Source: Flavobacteriaceae bacterium
GTDB lineage: Bacteria; Bacteroidota; Bacteroidia; Flavobacteriales; Flavobacteriaceae
Assembly (NCBI GenBank): GCA_947483075.1
Contig: CANKLE010000004.1
Coordinates: forward strand, 124,001 to 188,000
DNA: 64,000 nucleotides
Direction: 5' to 3'
Positions within the stretch are counted from its first letter, which is position 1, and each line of letters starts with the position of its first letter. This document shows positions 1 to 9,221 of the stretch, in pieces. The notes beneath the pieces were generated by a model. The model was not told the DNA's origin and did not search any database. It saw only the letters and a program-made list of their open reading frames with translations. The position numbers and the translations under genes are program-made.

Positions 1-630
1 CCTTCAAACATAACCCGAAAAATAATTGAAGACATCATGGAGTTTGGGAATGTACAACGGGGAATTCTAGGTGTAGAAGGCGGAGAACTCAACGGCAATG
101 CTTCTAAAGATTTGGGCATCAGCGAGACCGAAGGATTTTACATCAAAAAAGTAAATAAAAATTCGGGAGCAGAAAAAGCCGGATTGACCAAAGGCGACAT
201 CATCAAAAAAATTGATAACCAAACCGTATCAACCTATGCCGAACTTTCGGGCTACATCAACACCAAACGACCCAATGATAAAGTTGTCGTTACTTTTGTT
301 CGAGACGGAAAAACAATAACTGCCAGCGTAGTTTTAACCAAAAACGAGCTGTTTAATACCGAATTTAAGGGCATTGAAATGGAAAACATAGATGCTTCAG
401 ACAAGAAAAAGTTCCGCATTGATTCGGGTGTAAAAATCAAAGAAATCACCAATGAAAATTTGAAACCCTACTACGAAGAATTAAAAGGAAACATTATTAT
501 CAGCATTGACAACGTGCCGGTAAATGACGTAGAATCGGCTTCTAGAATTTTGAACAAGAAAGACGAAAACCAAAGCATCAGCATCGAAATGCTCAACAAA
601 ATTGGGCAACGCATTCGCATTATTATTTAA
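1..630 (+). CDS. C-terminal part of a DegP/HtrA-type periplasmic serine protease (PDZ domains), truncated by the window edge
   Basis: Reading frame is open from the window start (SNITRKIIEDIMEFGNVQRGILGVEGGELN...); two PDZ-like segments (GFYIKKVNKNSGAEKAGLTKGDIIKKIDNQTV...; GNIIISIDNVPVNDVESASRIL). The ORF track starts at 37, but upstream codons are open. Confidence 0.85.
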   Translation, partial: PSNITRKIIEDIMEFGNVQRGILGVEGGELNGNASKDLGISETEGFYIKKVNKNSGAEKAGLTKGDIIKKIDNQTVSTYAELSGYINTKRPNDKVVVTFVRDGKTITASVVLTKNELFNTEFKGIEMENIDASDKKKFRIDSGVKIKEITNENLKPYYEELKGNIIISIDNVPVNDVESASRILNKKDENQSISIEMLNKIGQRIRIII

Positions 631-651
631 GGTTATTTTTTATTGTTTCGG

Positions 652-684
652 AAAAGCCTGTTGCCTGTCAACAGGCTTTTTTTT
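652..684 (+). terminator. Rho-independent terminator after the HtrA-like gene
   Basis: AAAAGCCTGTTG-CCTGT-CAACAGGCTTTTTTTT: GC-rich stem plus T-tract. Confidence 0.9.
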
Positions 685-743
685 GTAGAAAAGTAAGCCT
701 AAAAAAAAACACCAAAATCCTTTACGAAATCGATTGAAATGGG

Positions 744-751
744 TACTTTTG
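744..751 (+). promoter_or_regulatory. Bacteroidota-type -7 box (TACTTTTG) upstream of GAPDH
   Basis: TAnnTTTG motif 41 nt upstream of the ATG at 793; no clear -33 TTG at ideal spacing. Confidence 0.5.
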
Positions 752-792
752 CCGCATTCTAACACAAAACAAACCAACAATTTTTATCCTTT

Positions 793-2241
793 ATGAGTAC
801 ACTTAGTGCCTACGAAAAAGAAATTGCCTTTCAGTCTAGTCGACGACGAGCTGGCGTAGAATTAATTAAAATCATCAGCGATTTGTGGTACGACAAATCG
901 ATCGAAATGGTGTTGTTTCGCAATCAATTACTCAACCTCAACGTGAGTGAAATTTTGAACTTACATGATTATGCGGGGGAATTTGTGGGAAAACCCATTT
1001 CAATTTTTGATTCGGTCGAAATTGGCAATGCCATTTATTCTATGAATTTACCGCCAGCCAAATTGGATATTGGAAAATTAACCTATGAATTTCACAAAGG
1101 AGATAACAAGCACAATAACGCAACCGCCTTTGTGTTGAACAAATTAAAAAAGGCACAGGATTTTAAAAATAACGAACCCAAAGATGTGGTCTTGTATGGG
1201 TTTGGGCGTATTGGCCGATTGTTGGCCCGTGAATTGCTTTCTAAAACAGGCAAAGGCACACAATTGCGACTTCGGGCTATTGTGACCCGAGATAAAAACG
1301 ATGCGGTTACCCTAGAAAAAAGAGCTTCTTTGTTGCGTTATGATTCGATTCATGGAGATTTTCAAGGATCTGTTGTGGCAGATGCAGAAAACAACACCTT
1401 ATTGATTAATGGCACAACGGTACATATGATTGCCGCAGCGGCTCCCGAAGAAATTGATTATACCATTTATGGTTTTGACAATGCGTTAGTCATTGATAAT
1501 ACAGGAGCATTTACAAATGACGAAGCACTTTCGCGTCATCTTAAATCGAAAGGAGTTTCTAAAGTATTGCTTACGGCTCCGGGTAAAGGCATGCCCAACA
1601 TTGTACACGGCGTAAACCACTTGGACTACAATCCAGATGAGCTCGATTTATTCTCGGCTGCATCCTGTACGACCAATGCGATTACCCCTATTTTGAAAGC
1701 AATCGAAGATACATTAGTGGTGGTAAAAGGTCATTTAGAAACGATACACGCCTACACCAATGACCAAAATTTGGTCGACAACATGCACAAAAAATACCGA
1801 CGCGGAAGAGCAGCGGGATTAAACATGGTAATCACCGAAACGGGCGCTGGTGCTGCGGTGGCCAAAGCTTTGCCTTCCTTGGCCGGAAAACTCACTTCGA
1901 ATGCCATACGCGTGCCGGTTCCAAACGGCTCTTTGGTGGTGCTAAATTTGGAAGTTTCACGAGCTACTTCTGTAAAAGAGATCAATTCGATCATGAAAAA
2001 ATATGCGCTCGAAGGCGATTTGGTGGAGCAAATAAAATACTCCCTCAACAACGAATTGGTTTCTTCTGATATTATTGGCACCTCGGCCCCGTCAATTTAT
2101 GACAGCAACGCCACCATTGTTTCTGCCGATGGTAAAAATATCGTGTTGTACATCTGGTACGACAACGAATACGGCTACAGCCACCAAGTAATTCGACTGG
2201 CCAAATACTTAGCCAAAGTGCAACGGTACACTTATTATTAA
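793..2241 (+). CDS. gap: Glyceraldehyde-3-phosphate dehydrogenase, long form with ~130-aa N-terminal extension
   Basis: Rossmann motif YGFGRIGR, catalytic SAASCTTNAITP, and C-terminal WYDNEYGYSHQV. Confidence 0.93.
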   Translation: MSTLSAYEKEIAFQSSRRRAGVELIKIISDLWYDKSIEMVLFRNQLLNLNVSEILNLHDYAGEFVGKPISIFDSVEIGNAIYSMNLPPAKLDIGKLTYEFHKGDNKHNNATAFVLNKLKKAQDFKNNEPKDVVLYGFGRIGRLLARELLSKTGKGTQLRLRAIVTRDKNDAVTLEKRASLLRYDSIHGDFQGSVVADAENNTLLINGTTVHMIAAAAPEEIDYTIYGFDNALVIDNTGAFTNDEALSRHLKSKGVSKVLLTAPGKGMPNIVHGVNHLDYNPDELDLFSAASCTTNAITPILKAIEDTLVVVKGHLETIHAYTNDQNLVDNMHKKYRRGRAAGLNMVITETGAGAAVAKALPSLAGKLTSNAIRVPVPNGSLVVLNLEVSRATSVKEINSIMKKYALEGDLVEQIKYSLNNELVSSDIIGTSAPSIYDSNATIVSADGKNIVLYIWYDNEYGYSHQVIRLAKYLAKVQRYTYY

Positions 2242-2260
2242 TTCCTATTCACTGCCACTT

Positions 2261-2287
2261 AAATCCGTTCTAGTAACGGATTTTTTT
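2261..2287 (+). terminator. Rho-independent terminator after GAPDH
   Basis: AAATCCGTT-CTAGT-AACGGATTTTTTT. Confidence 0.85.
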
Positions 2288-2321
2288 ATGTAATTTTAGA
2301 GGCAAATTAAAAATTTTATCA

Positions 2322-2906
2322 ATGAGAAAATGGCTGGTATTTGTTGCTTTTTTTAGTATTTCTGCTTTTTCTCAACCAAAATTTGGCGTCTTCGCCGGCA
2401 TGAATTACTCCTATTTGACCGATGGATTTGCAGGACAAATTGGCGGCGAAAACTCCAAAGGGATTCAACTGGGTGCTCTTTGTGAACTGGCACTGACGCC
2501 CAAAATTAGCTTTAGACCCAAATTAGTGTATTCGCAGCAAGGAGACCGAAGCAAAACAAGTAAACTTGAAGGGAGCTCTACTGAGCTTACCGATTTAGAT
2601 TACCAATTGGATTACCTGAACGTACCTCTTGATTTTAAATTCGGAAAAAAAATCTATTTGATTACCGGTCCACAACTCGGTTTTTTGATTCAACAAAAAT
2701 GCAGCGGTGTATATGTTGGAAAGGTTCCTTCTGGAGTAGAATTGGGACTCAATATTGGAACTGGATTTACCGTATACCACGTTTTTGTAGAATTTGGCAT
2801 TTTTCAAGGTCTAAGCACCTTGCTCAATTACCCCTATGAGCCTACCGGAGCCATTGTAGATGTGCGCAATGGCTTGGCTAAATTTACTATTGGTTACCAA
2901 CTCTAA
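2322..2906 (+). CDS. Outer-membrane beta-barrel protein (PorT-like family)
   Basis: Signal peptide (MRKWLVFVAFFSISAFSQ) followed by alternating beta-barrel-like sequence (GVFAGMNYSYL...). Confidence 0.7.
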   Translation: MRKWLVFVAFFSISAFSQPKFGVFAGMNYSYLTDGFAGQIGGENSKGIQLGALCELALTPKISFRPKLVYSQQGDRSKTSKLEGSSTELTDLDYQLDYLNVPLDFKFGKKIYLITGPQLGFLIQQKCSGVYVGKVPSGVELGLNIGTGFTVYHVFVEFGIFQGLSTLLNYPYEPTGAIVDVRNGLAKFTIGYQL

Positions 2907-2916
2907 AAAAAAGACT

Positions 2917-4170
2917 ATGAAGTCAAACCAACTCCTTCGGTTTTGGAAAAAAATCGGGCCCGGTTTAATTACCGGATCTAGTGATGACGATCCGTCTGGG
3001 ATTGCTACTTATTCTCAAGCTGGAGCGGCCTTTGGTCTAACTACACTTTGGGCAACCTTGTTGTCATTTCCGTTGATGGCCGTGATGCAAGAAATGTGTG
3101 CCCGAATCGGATTGGTGACTTCGCAAGGATTAACAGGCACCTTAAAAAAATACTATTCCAAGCCCATATTATACCTGATGCTCCTGTTTAGCTTTCCGGC
3201 TATTGTGTTGAATATTGGTGCTGACATTGCCGGAATGGGTGCCGTAGGAAATTTACTCTTTCCTGCTATTGAGGCTTCTTATTTTAGTGTCATTTTCACG
3301 GTTTTATTAGTCGTTTCTATTGTATACCTGCCCTACAAAAAAATCACCGCCCTGCTCAAATACCTGTGTATCGTATTGCTCGTTTACTTTGTTGTACCCT
3401 TTTTATATACCCAAGATTGGCTGCAAATTTTTAAAGCCACTTTTGTTCCCACTTTGCACTTCAACAAAGAATTCATTGGGATTATTGTGGGAATTTTAGG
3501 CACCACCATATCCCCCTATTTATTTTTTTGGCAAGCCACGATGGAAGTCGAAGAAATGAAACACCAAAAAAAACACCTAATTGTAAATAAACAAATCATC
3601 AGCGACATGAAACAGGATGTCGATTTTGGCATGGGTTTTTCTGGTTTGGTAGCTTGGTTTATCATTCTCACCACCGGAACGGTATTGTTTAATTCGGGCA
3701 TACACCAAATAGACACCGTAGAACAAGCCGCCAAAGCCCTTCAGCCTATAGCTGGCGACTTTGCTTATTTGCTTTTTGCAATCGGAATTATTGGCACTGG
3801 GTTTATAGCCATTCCGGTGTTGAGCGGATCCTTGTCGTATATCTTTTGCGAAACCTTTGGTTGGAAAGAGGGCCTCGACAACAAATTTAGTGATGCGAAG
3901 CCGTTTTATATGATCATCATTGTTTCCCTCATTATTGGCTTGTCGCTCAATTACATAGGAATTTCTCCCATACAAGCGCTCATCTATTCTGCCATTTTGT
4001 ACGGACTGACTGCGCCGGTATTAATTGGCATTATCCTGCACATCTGTAACAACAAAACGGTCATGGGCCAATTTACCAATTCTAAATCAACCAATTTTTT
4101 TGGATTGATTACCTTGGTTGTGATGGCTTCTGCCTCGATTGCCTTACTGTATTTACAGTTTATCGGTTAA
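2917..4170 (+). CDS. NRAMP-family (SLC11-like) divalent metal transporter, divergent
   Basis: MKSNQLLRFWKKIGPGLITGSSDDDPSGIATYSQAGAAFG... and multiple TM segments. ATG at 2917 is preferred over the track start at 2860, which overlaps the upstream gene. Confidence 0.85.
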   Translation: MKSNQLLRFWKKIGPGLITGSSDDDPSGIATYSQAGAAFGLTTLWATLLSFPLMAVMQEMCARIGLVTSQGLTGTLKKYYSKPILYLMLLFSFPAIVLNIGADIAGMGAVGNLLFPAIEASYFSVIFTVLLVVSIVYLPYKKITALLKYLCIVLLVYFVVPFLYTQDWLQIFKATFVPTLHFNKEFIGIIVGILGTTISPYLFFWQATMEVEEMKHQKKHLIVNKQIISDMKQDVDFGMGFSGLVAWFIILTTGTVLFNSGIHQIDTVEQAAKALQPIAGDFAYLLFAIGIIGTGFIAIPVLSGSLSYIFCETFGWKEGLDNKFSDAKPFYMIIIVSLIIGLSLNYIGISPIQALIYSAILYGLTAPVLIGIILHICNNKTVMGQFTNSKSTNFFGLITLVVMASASIALLYLQFIG

Positions 4171-4184
4171 AAAACTTCAAAAAA

Positions 4185-4209
4185 AATCCGGCGATATTCA
4201 CCGGATTTT
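4185..4209. terminator. Bidirectional terminator between convergent genes
   Basis: AATCCGG-CGATATTCA-CCGGATTTT with flanking A/T tracts, between convergent ORFs ending at 4170 and 4217. Confidence 0.75.
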
Positions 4210-4216
4210 AATTTCT

Positions 4217-5623
4217 TTATTCTTTTGGTTTAGTGAGGTAATAGACGGGTACGCCTATCAGCATAATTAATACGCCCCACCCACAGGTGTCTGTTTTGGT
4301 AAACAATAAAGCAATAGAAATGGCACTGGCCAACAAAATGTATAACATAGGAACAAAAGGATATCCGAAGGCTTTATACGGACGCTCGGCATCGGGCATT
4401 TTTTTGCGTAAAATAAAAATTCCGTAGATGGTGAGGATGTAAAAAATCAATACAATAATCACCACAAAATCTAATAAATCGCCGTATTTTCCGGTAAGAC
4501 ACAAAACAGCAGCCCAAAAACATTGTGCCCATAAGGCCCAGGAAGGTACTTGTGAAGCGTTTAATTGTGCGGCTTGTTTAAAGAATAATTTGTCTTGTGC
4601 CATGGTGTAATAAACCCGGGCGCCTGCCATAATTAAGCCGTTGTTGCAGGCAAAGGTAGATACCATAATCATTAATGCAATCACATAGGTACCTAGATGA
4701 CCAAATATGGCTTGCGAAGCGACTACTGCAACTCGATCGGATGGAGCAGTAGCAATTCCGTCTAAGGGTATTACAGCCAAGTACATCAAATTGGCCAACA
4801 CATAAATTACACTCACAATCAACGTGCCTAAAAATAAACTCAAGCCCACGTTGCGTTTGGGGTTTTTCATTTCGCCTGCAATAAAGGTTACGCCTACCCA
4901 GGCATCACTCGAAAACAACGAACCCACCATAGCTGCAGCGACACCCGTAATTAAGGCGACACCACTTATAGGCAACCAGCTCGCGCTGTCTTTTACATAC
5001 GTTTGGGTTTCCCATGCATGAGCCCAATTGGCATTCCAAATCTCGGCGTTGCCCGCCCACAATAAGCCACAAATAATTAAACCGGCTAGGGATAAAATTT
5101 TGATCACGGTGAGTACGGTTTGCAGTACCTTACTGTTTTTTACTCCTTTACTGTTTAAATAGGTCAATAAAATAATAGTAAATATTGATACGAGTTGTGC
5201 GGCATTCAATTTGAATAACCCCAATGTAAATAAGACATTTTCATCGCTAAAGGGCGCGTATAAATAGGCTGCAAATTTAGAAAAGGCTACACCCACAGCG
5301 GCTATGGTTCCGGTTTGGATTACGGTAAAGAAACTCCAACCGTACAAAAAAGCAATGAGTTTGCCGTAGGCTTCTTTTAAATACACATACTGCCCACCGG
5401 CCTTAGGAAACAAAGCGCTCAATTCGCCATAACTCACGGCTGCCATCACGGTAATTAAACCCGAAAACACCCATACTGCTAGTAGCCAACCCGCAGAGCC
5501 TACTTGACGAACAATATCGGAACTGACGATAAAAATCCCTGAACCAATCATAGATCCGACCACCAACATGGTGCCGTCTAAGAGCCCTAATTCTTTTTTA
5601 AATTCTTCTTGTTTGTGTTCCAT
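4217..5623 (-). CDS. APC-superfamily amino acid permease
   Basis: LGLLDGTMLVVGSMIGSGIFIVSSDIVRQVGSAGWLLAVWVFSGL..., typical of APC/LAT-type permeases, ~12 TM. Confidence 0.88.
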   Translation of the reverse strand: MEHKQEEFKKELGLLDGTMLVVGSMIGSGIFIVSSDIVRQVGSAGWLLAVWVFSGLITVMAAVSYGELSALFPKAGGQYVYLKEAYGKLIAFLYGWSFFTVIQTGTIAAVGVAFSKFAAYLYAPFSDENVLFTLGLFKLNAAQLVSIFTIILLTYLNSKGVKNSKVLQTVLTVIKILSLAGLIICGLLWAGNAEIWNANWAHAWETQTYVKDSASWLPISGVALITGVAAAMVGSLFSSDAWVGVTFIAGEMKNPKRNVGLSLFLGTLIVSVIYVLANLMYLAVIPLDGIATAPSDRVAVVASQAIFGHLGTYVIALMIMVSTFACNNGLIMAGARVYYTMAQDKLFFKQAAQLNASQVPSWALWAQCFWAAVLCLTGKYGDLLDFVVIIVLIFYILTIYGIFILRKKMPDAERPYKAFGYPFVPMLYILLASAISIALLFTKTDTCGWGVLIMLIGVPVYYLTKPKE

Positions 5624-5726
5624 TGATTCAATTTTTGGTTAGTTAATTTTGGTTTGATCGGTCAGGTCGATAGGTTAAAGATATAAAAAAGTCAATTGGT
5701 TTTACACGAACAAAAAGTCCATAAAA

Positions 5727-5751
5727 AAGCCCCTAACAACTTAGGGGCTTT
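5727..5751 (-). terminator. Terminator of the aconitase gene
   Basis: Reverse strand AAAGCCCCTAA-GTTG-TTAGGGGCTTTTTTAT just past the stop codon. Confidence 0.85.
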
Positions 5752-5776
5752 GGAATTTATACTATAAAGAGTTGAA

Positions 5777-8038
5777 TTAACTGGCTGCTGCAATTAAGTT
5801 TAACGCAGAACCCGCTACAAACCAACCAATTTGGCTGTCGTTATACGAATGATTGGCCAAGATCGTGTCTTTTGTACCGTCGGCGTGTGTAAAAACTAGA
5901 CTTAAAGGTTTTCCTGGTGCAAAATCAACTAAATCAATAAAATCAATGCTGTCGTTTTCTTGGATTTTATCGTAATCGGCTTCGTTTGCAAACGTCAAAG
6001 CCAACATGCCTTGTTTTTTCAAATTGGTTTCGTGAATACGCGCAAATGATTTAACCAAAACGGCTTTCACACCCAAGAAACGAGGCTCCATGGCTGCGTG
6101 TTCTCTAGAGGATCCTTCGCCATAATTGTGATCGCCCACTACAATAGAAGAAACTCCGGCCGCTTTGTAGGCCCGTTGTACGGCAGGCACCGTATCGTAA
6201 TTTCCAGTCAATTGATTTTTAACCGAATTGGCTTTGTCGTTGAATGCATTGACTGCACCTATGAGCATATTGTTGGATATGTTATCTAAATGTCCACGGA
6301 AACGCAACCAAGGTCCCGCCATTGAAATGTGGTCGGTAGTGCATTTGCCAAAGGCTTTGATGAGTAATTTGGCACCCAAAATATTTTTGCCATCCCAAGC
6401 ATCAAAAGGCGCTAGCAATTGCAAACGATCCGAGGTTTCAGAAACCGCAACTTGCACTCGACTGCCATCTTCGGCAGGTGCCTGGAATCCGGCATCTTCT
6501 ACTGCAAATCCTTTTGAAGGCAATTCATCTCCGGTTGGCGGAAGTAATTTTACGGCTTCGCCTTTATTATTCAACAAGGTATCGGTTAAGGGATTAAACG
6601 ACAAATCTCCAGAAATAGCCAAGGCAGCAACCATCTCGGGTGAGGTTACAAACGCATGCGTATTGGGGTTTCCATCGGCACGTTTAGAAAAATTTCTGTT
6701 GAACGAATGCACAATGGTATTTTTTTCGCCTTTATCGGCTCCATCGCGATCCCATTGCCCGATACACGGTCCGCAAGCATTGGTAAATACTTTGGTTCCC
6801 ATTTTTTCGAAGGTGGCAATGATGCCGTCGCGTTCGATGGTATAACGCACTTGTTCTGAACCCGGATTAATTCCAAACTCGGCTTTAGGTGTAATGCCGT
6901 GGGCAACCGCTTGTTCTACAATAGAGGCTGCACGCGCCATGTCTTCATAGGATGAATTGGTACAAGAACCAATCAATCCCCACTCAACTTTTAGAGGCCA
7001 ATCGTTTTTTGCCGCTTCTTCTTTCATTTTAGAAACTGGCGTACCGCGATCGGGTGTAAATGGTCCGTTGATATAAGGCTCTAATTCGGTTAAGTTAATT
7101 TCAATCACTTGGTCAAAATAGGTTTCTGGATTAGCATATACCTCTGGATCTCCCGTTAAATAAGGTGCTACCGCATCGGCTGCATCCACCACATCTTGAC
7201 GTCCGGTAGAAGCCAAGTAGCGTCGCATCGAATCATCATAGCCAAAAGTTGAAGTAGTCGCGCCAATTTCGGCTCCCATATTGCAAATGGTGCCTTTGCC
7301 CGTACACGACATGTTGATGGCGCCTTCGCCAAAATATTCTACTACGGCTCCAGTTCCTCCTTTTACGGTTAAAATATCAGCCACACGAAGAATCACATCT
7401 TTTGGTGCCGTCCAACCGTTTAATTTTCCGGTCAATTTTACACCAATCAATTTCGGGAATTTCAATTCCCAAGCCATACCCGACATGACATCTACCGCAT
7501 CAGCTCCACCTACTCCAATGGCCAACATACCCAATCCACCTGCATTTACGGTATGCGAATCGGTTCCAATCATCATTCCTCCTGGGAAAGCGTAATTTTC
7601 TAAAACTACTTGGTGAATAATACCCGCTCCTGGTTTCCAAAATCCGATGCCATATTTGTTTGATACCGAAGACAAAAAATCAAATACTTCTTTGGATTGT
7701 GAATTGGCTACAGCCAAATCGGTTTTGGCGCCAACTTTTGCTTGAATTAAGTGATCGCAATGTACAGTGGTGGGTACAGCAACTTTAGGTTTTCCGGCGT
7801 GCATAAATTGCAACAAGGCCATTTGCGCCGTAGCATCTTGACAGGCTACACGATCGGGAGCAAAATCTACATAATCGGCACCACGACTAAAGGATTGAGA
7901 AGGCATTCCTTCCCACAAATGGGTGTATAATATTTTTTCTGTAAGGGTTAAAGGTCTTCCGACTATACTGCGTGCTTGGTCTACACGAGCGGTCATATTT
8001 GCATAGACCTTTTTAATCATGTCAATATCAAAAGCCAT
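5777..8038 (-). CDS. acn: Aconitate hydratase (mitochondrial-type)
   Basis: Conserved motifs [81 protein letters not shown]. Confidence 0.95.
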   Translation of the reverse strand: MAFDIDMIKKVYANMTARVDQARSIVGRPLTLTEKILYTHLWEGMPSQSFSRGADYVDFAPDRVACQDATAQMALLQFMHAGKPKVAVPTTVHCDHLIQAKVGAKTDLAVANSQSKEVFDFLSSVSNKYGIGFWKPGAGIIHQVVLENYAFPGGMMIGTDSHTVNAGGLGMLAIGVGGADAVDVMSGMAWELKFPKLIGVKLTGKLNGWTAPKDVILRVADILTVKGGTGAVVEYFGEGAINMSCTGKGTICNMGAEIGATTSTFGYDDSMRRYLASTGRQDVVDAADAVAPYLTGDPEVYANPETYFDQVIEINLTELEPYINGPFTPDRGTPVSKMKEEAAKNDWPLKVEWGLIGSCTNSSYEDMARAASIVEQAVAHGITPKAEFGINPGSEQVRYTIERDGIIATFEKMGTKVFTNACGPCIGQWDRDGADKGEKNTIVHSFNRNFSKRADGNPNTHAFVTSPEMVAALAISGDLSFNPLTDTLLNNKGEAVKLLPPTGDELPSKGFAVEDAGFQAPAEDGSRVQVAVSETSDRLQLLAPFDAWDGKNILGAKLLIKAFGKCTTDHISMAGPWLRFRGHLDNISNNMLIGAVNAFNDKANSVKNQLTGNYDTVPAVQRAYKAAGVSSIVVGDHNYGEGSSREHAAMEPRFLGVKAVLVKSFARIHETNLKKQGMLALTFANEADYDKIQENDSIDFIDLVDFAPGKPLSLVFTHADGTKDTILANHSYNDSQIGWFVAGSALNLIAAAS

Positions 8039-8064
8039 AATGAATTGGTTTTATTTGTTTGACG

Positions 8065-8072
8065 CAAATTTA
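8065..8072 (-). promoter_or_regulatory. -7 box (TAAATTTG) upstream of aconitase
   Basis: TAnnTTTG on the minus strand 27 nt upstream of the ATG. Confidence 0.45.
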
Positions 8073-8248
8073 GACAATTCCACCCATAAGATTGAAAGAT
8101 TTTTATAAAAAGTCGGGTTTCAAAAGATAATTATATCCAAATTGAACATATCAATACATTCTATTCATTAAAATATTGATAATTAGCATTTTTAATGCGA
8201 AATCAATAATTTAAATAGATAAAATTGACAATTTCGAAAAAACAGGGT

Positions 8249-9202
8249 TTAAAACAAAGACGTAATTAGGGTTTCAATCGCAATACCTTCGGCATCAGCT
8301 TTGTAATTTTTAACCACACGATGACGCAAAATTCCAATAGCCACCGCTTTTACATCTTCGATATCGGGTGAATATTTTCCGGCAAAGGCAGCATTAGCTT
8401 TGGCAGCCAAAATTAAGTTTTGAGAGGCACGCGGGCCGGCTCCCCAATCGATGTAGTTTTTCACATACTCGTTTGCCAACGGGTTATCGGGTCTGGTTTT
8501 GCTTACTAAAGTTACCGCATATTCAATTACATTATCGGCCACCGGAACACGGCGTATGAGGTGTTGGTAATCTATAATTTCCTGCGCTTCAAACAAAGGA
8601 TTAATCGTGGCTTTGTGATCGGAAGTGGTGCTTTTTACCACATCAACTTCCTCGGCAAATGAGGGGTAATCCAATTTGATGGAGAACATGAAACGATCCA
8701 ATTGCGCTTCGGGCAACGGATAGGTTCCTTCTTGTTCGATGGGGTTTTGCGTGGCCAATACAAAATAAGGCAAATCCAATTTGTAGTTATGTCCAGCAAT
8801 GGTTACTGCCCGTTCTTGCATGGCTTCTAATAATGCGGCTTGGGTTTTGGGTGGTGTACGGTTGATCTCATCGGCCAAAATAATGTTGGAAAAAATAGGC
8901 CCTTTGATGAATTTAAATTGGCGATTCTCGTCCAAGATTTCACTTCCTAAAATATCTGATGGCATTAAATCGGGCGTAAACTGTATGCGTTTAAACTGCA
9001 GTCCCAAAGCCTGTGCAATGGTGTTTACCATCAAGGTTTTGGCCAAGCCCGGCACACCCACCAACAAAGCATGTCCGCCAGAAAAAACACTCAATAAAAT
9101 TTGATCCACCACTTCGTCTTGCCCTATAATAACTTTGGCAATTTCGGCTTTAAGGGTAAGTCGTTTTTCTACTAACTTTTGAATAGCGGCTACGTCAGAC
9201 AT
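8249..9202 (-). CDS. MoxR-family AAA+ ATPase
   Basis: Walker A-like GVPGLAKT, LADEINRTPPKTQAALLEAMQE, ATQNPIEQEGTYPLPEAQLDRFMF. Confidence 0.95.
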   Translation of the reverse strand: MSDVAAIQKLVEKRLTLKAEIAKVIIGQDEVVDQILLSVFSGGHALLVGVPGLAKTLMVNTIAQALGLQFKRIQFTPDLMPSDILGSEILDENRQFKFIKGPIFSNIILADEINRTPPKTQAALLEAMQERAVTIAGHNYKLDLPYFVLATQNPIEQEGTYPLPEAQLDRFMFSIKLDYPSFAEEVDVVKSTTSDHKATINPLFEAQEIIDYQHLIRRVPVADNVIEYAVTLVSKTRPDNPLANEYVKNYIDWGAGPRASQNLILAAKANAAFAGKYSPDIEDVKAVAIGILRHRVVKNYKADAEGIAIETLITSLF

Positions 9203-9221
9203 AGAAGTGTATATTAATGTA

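Noticed and set aside
6228-6845. 205-aa plus-strand ORF antisense to aconitase
   Set aside because: It lies fully within the strongly supported acn gene on the other strand; composition looks like a shadow ORF.
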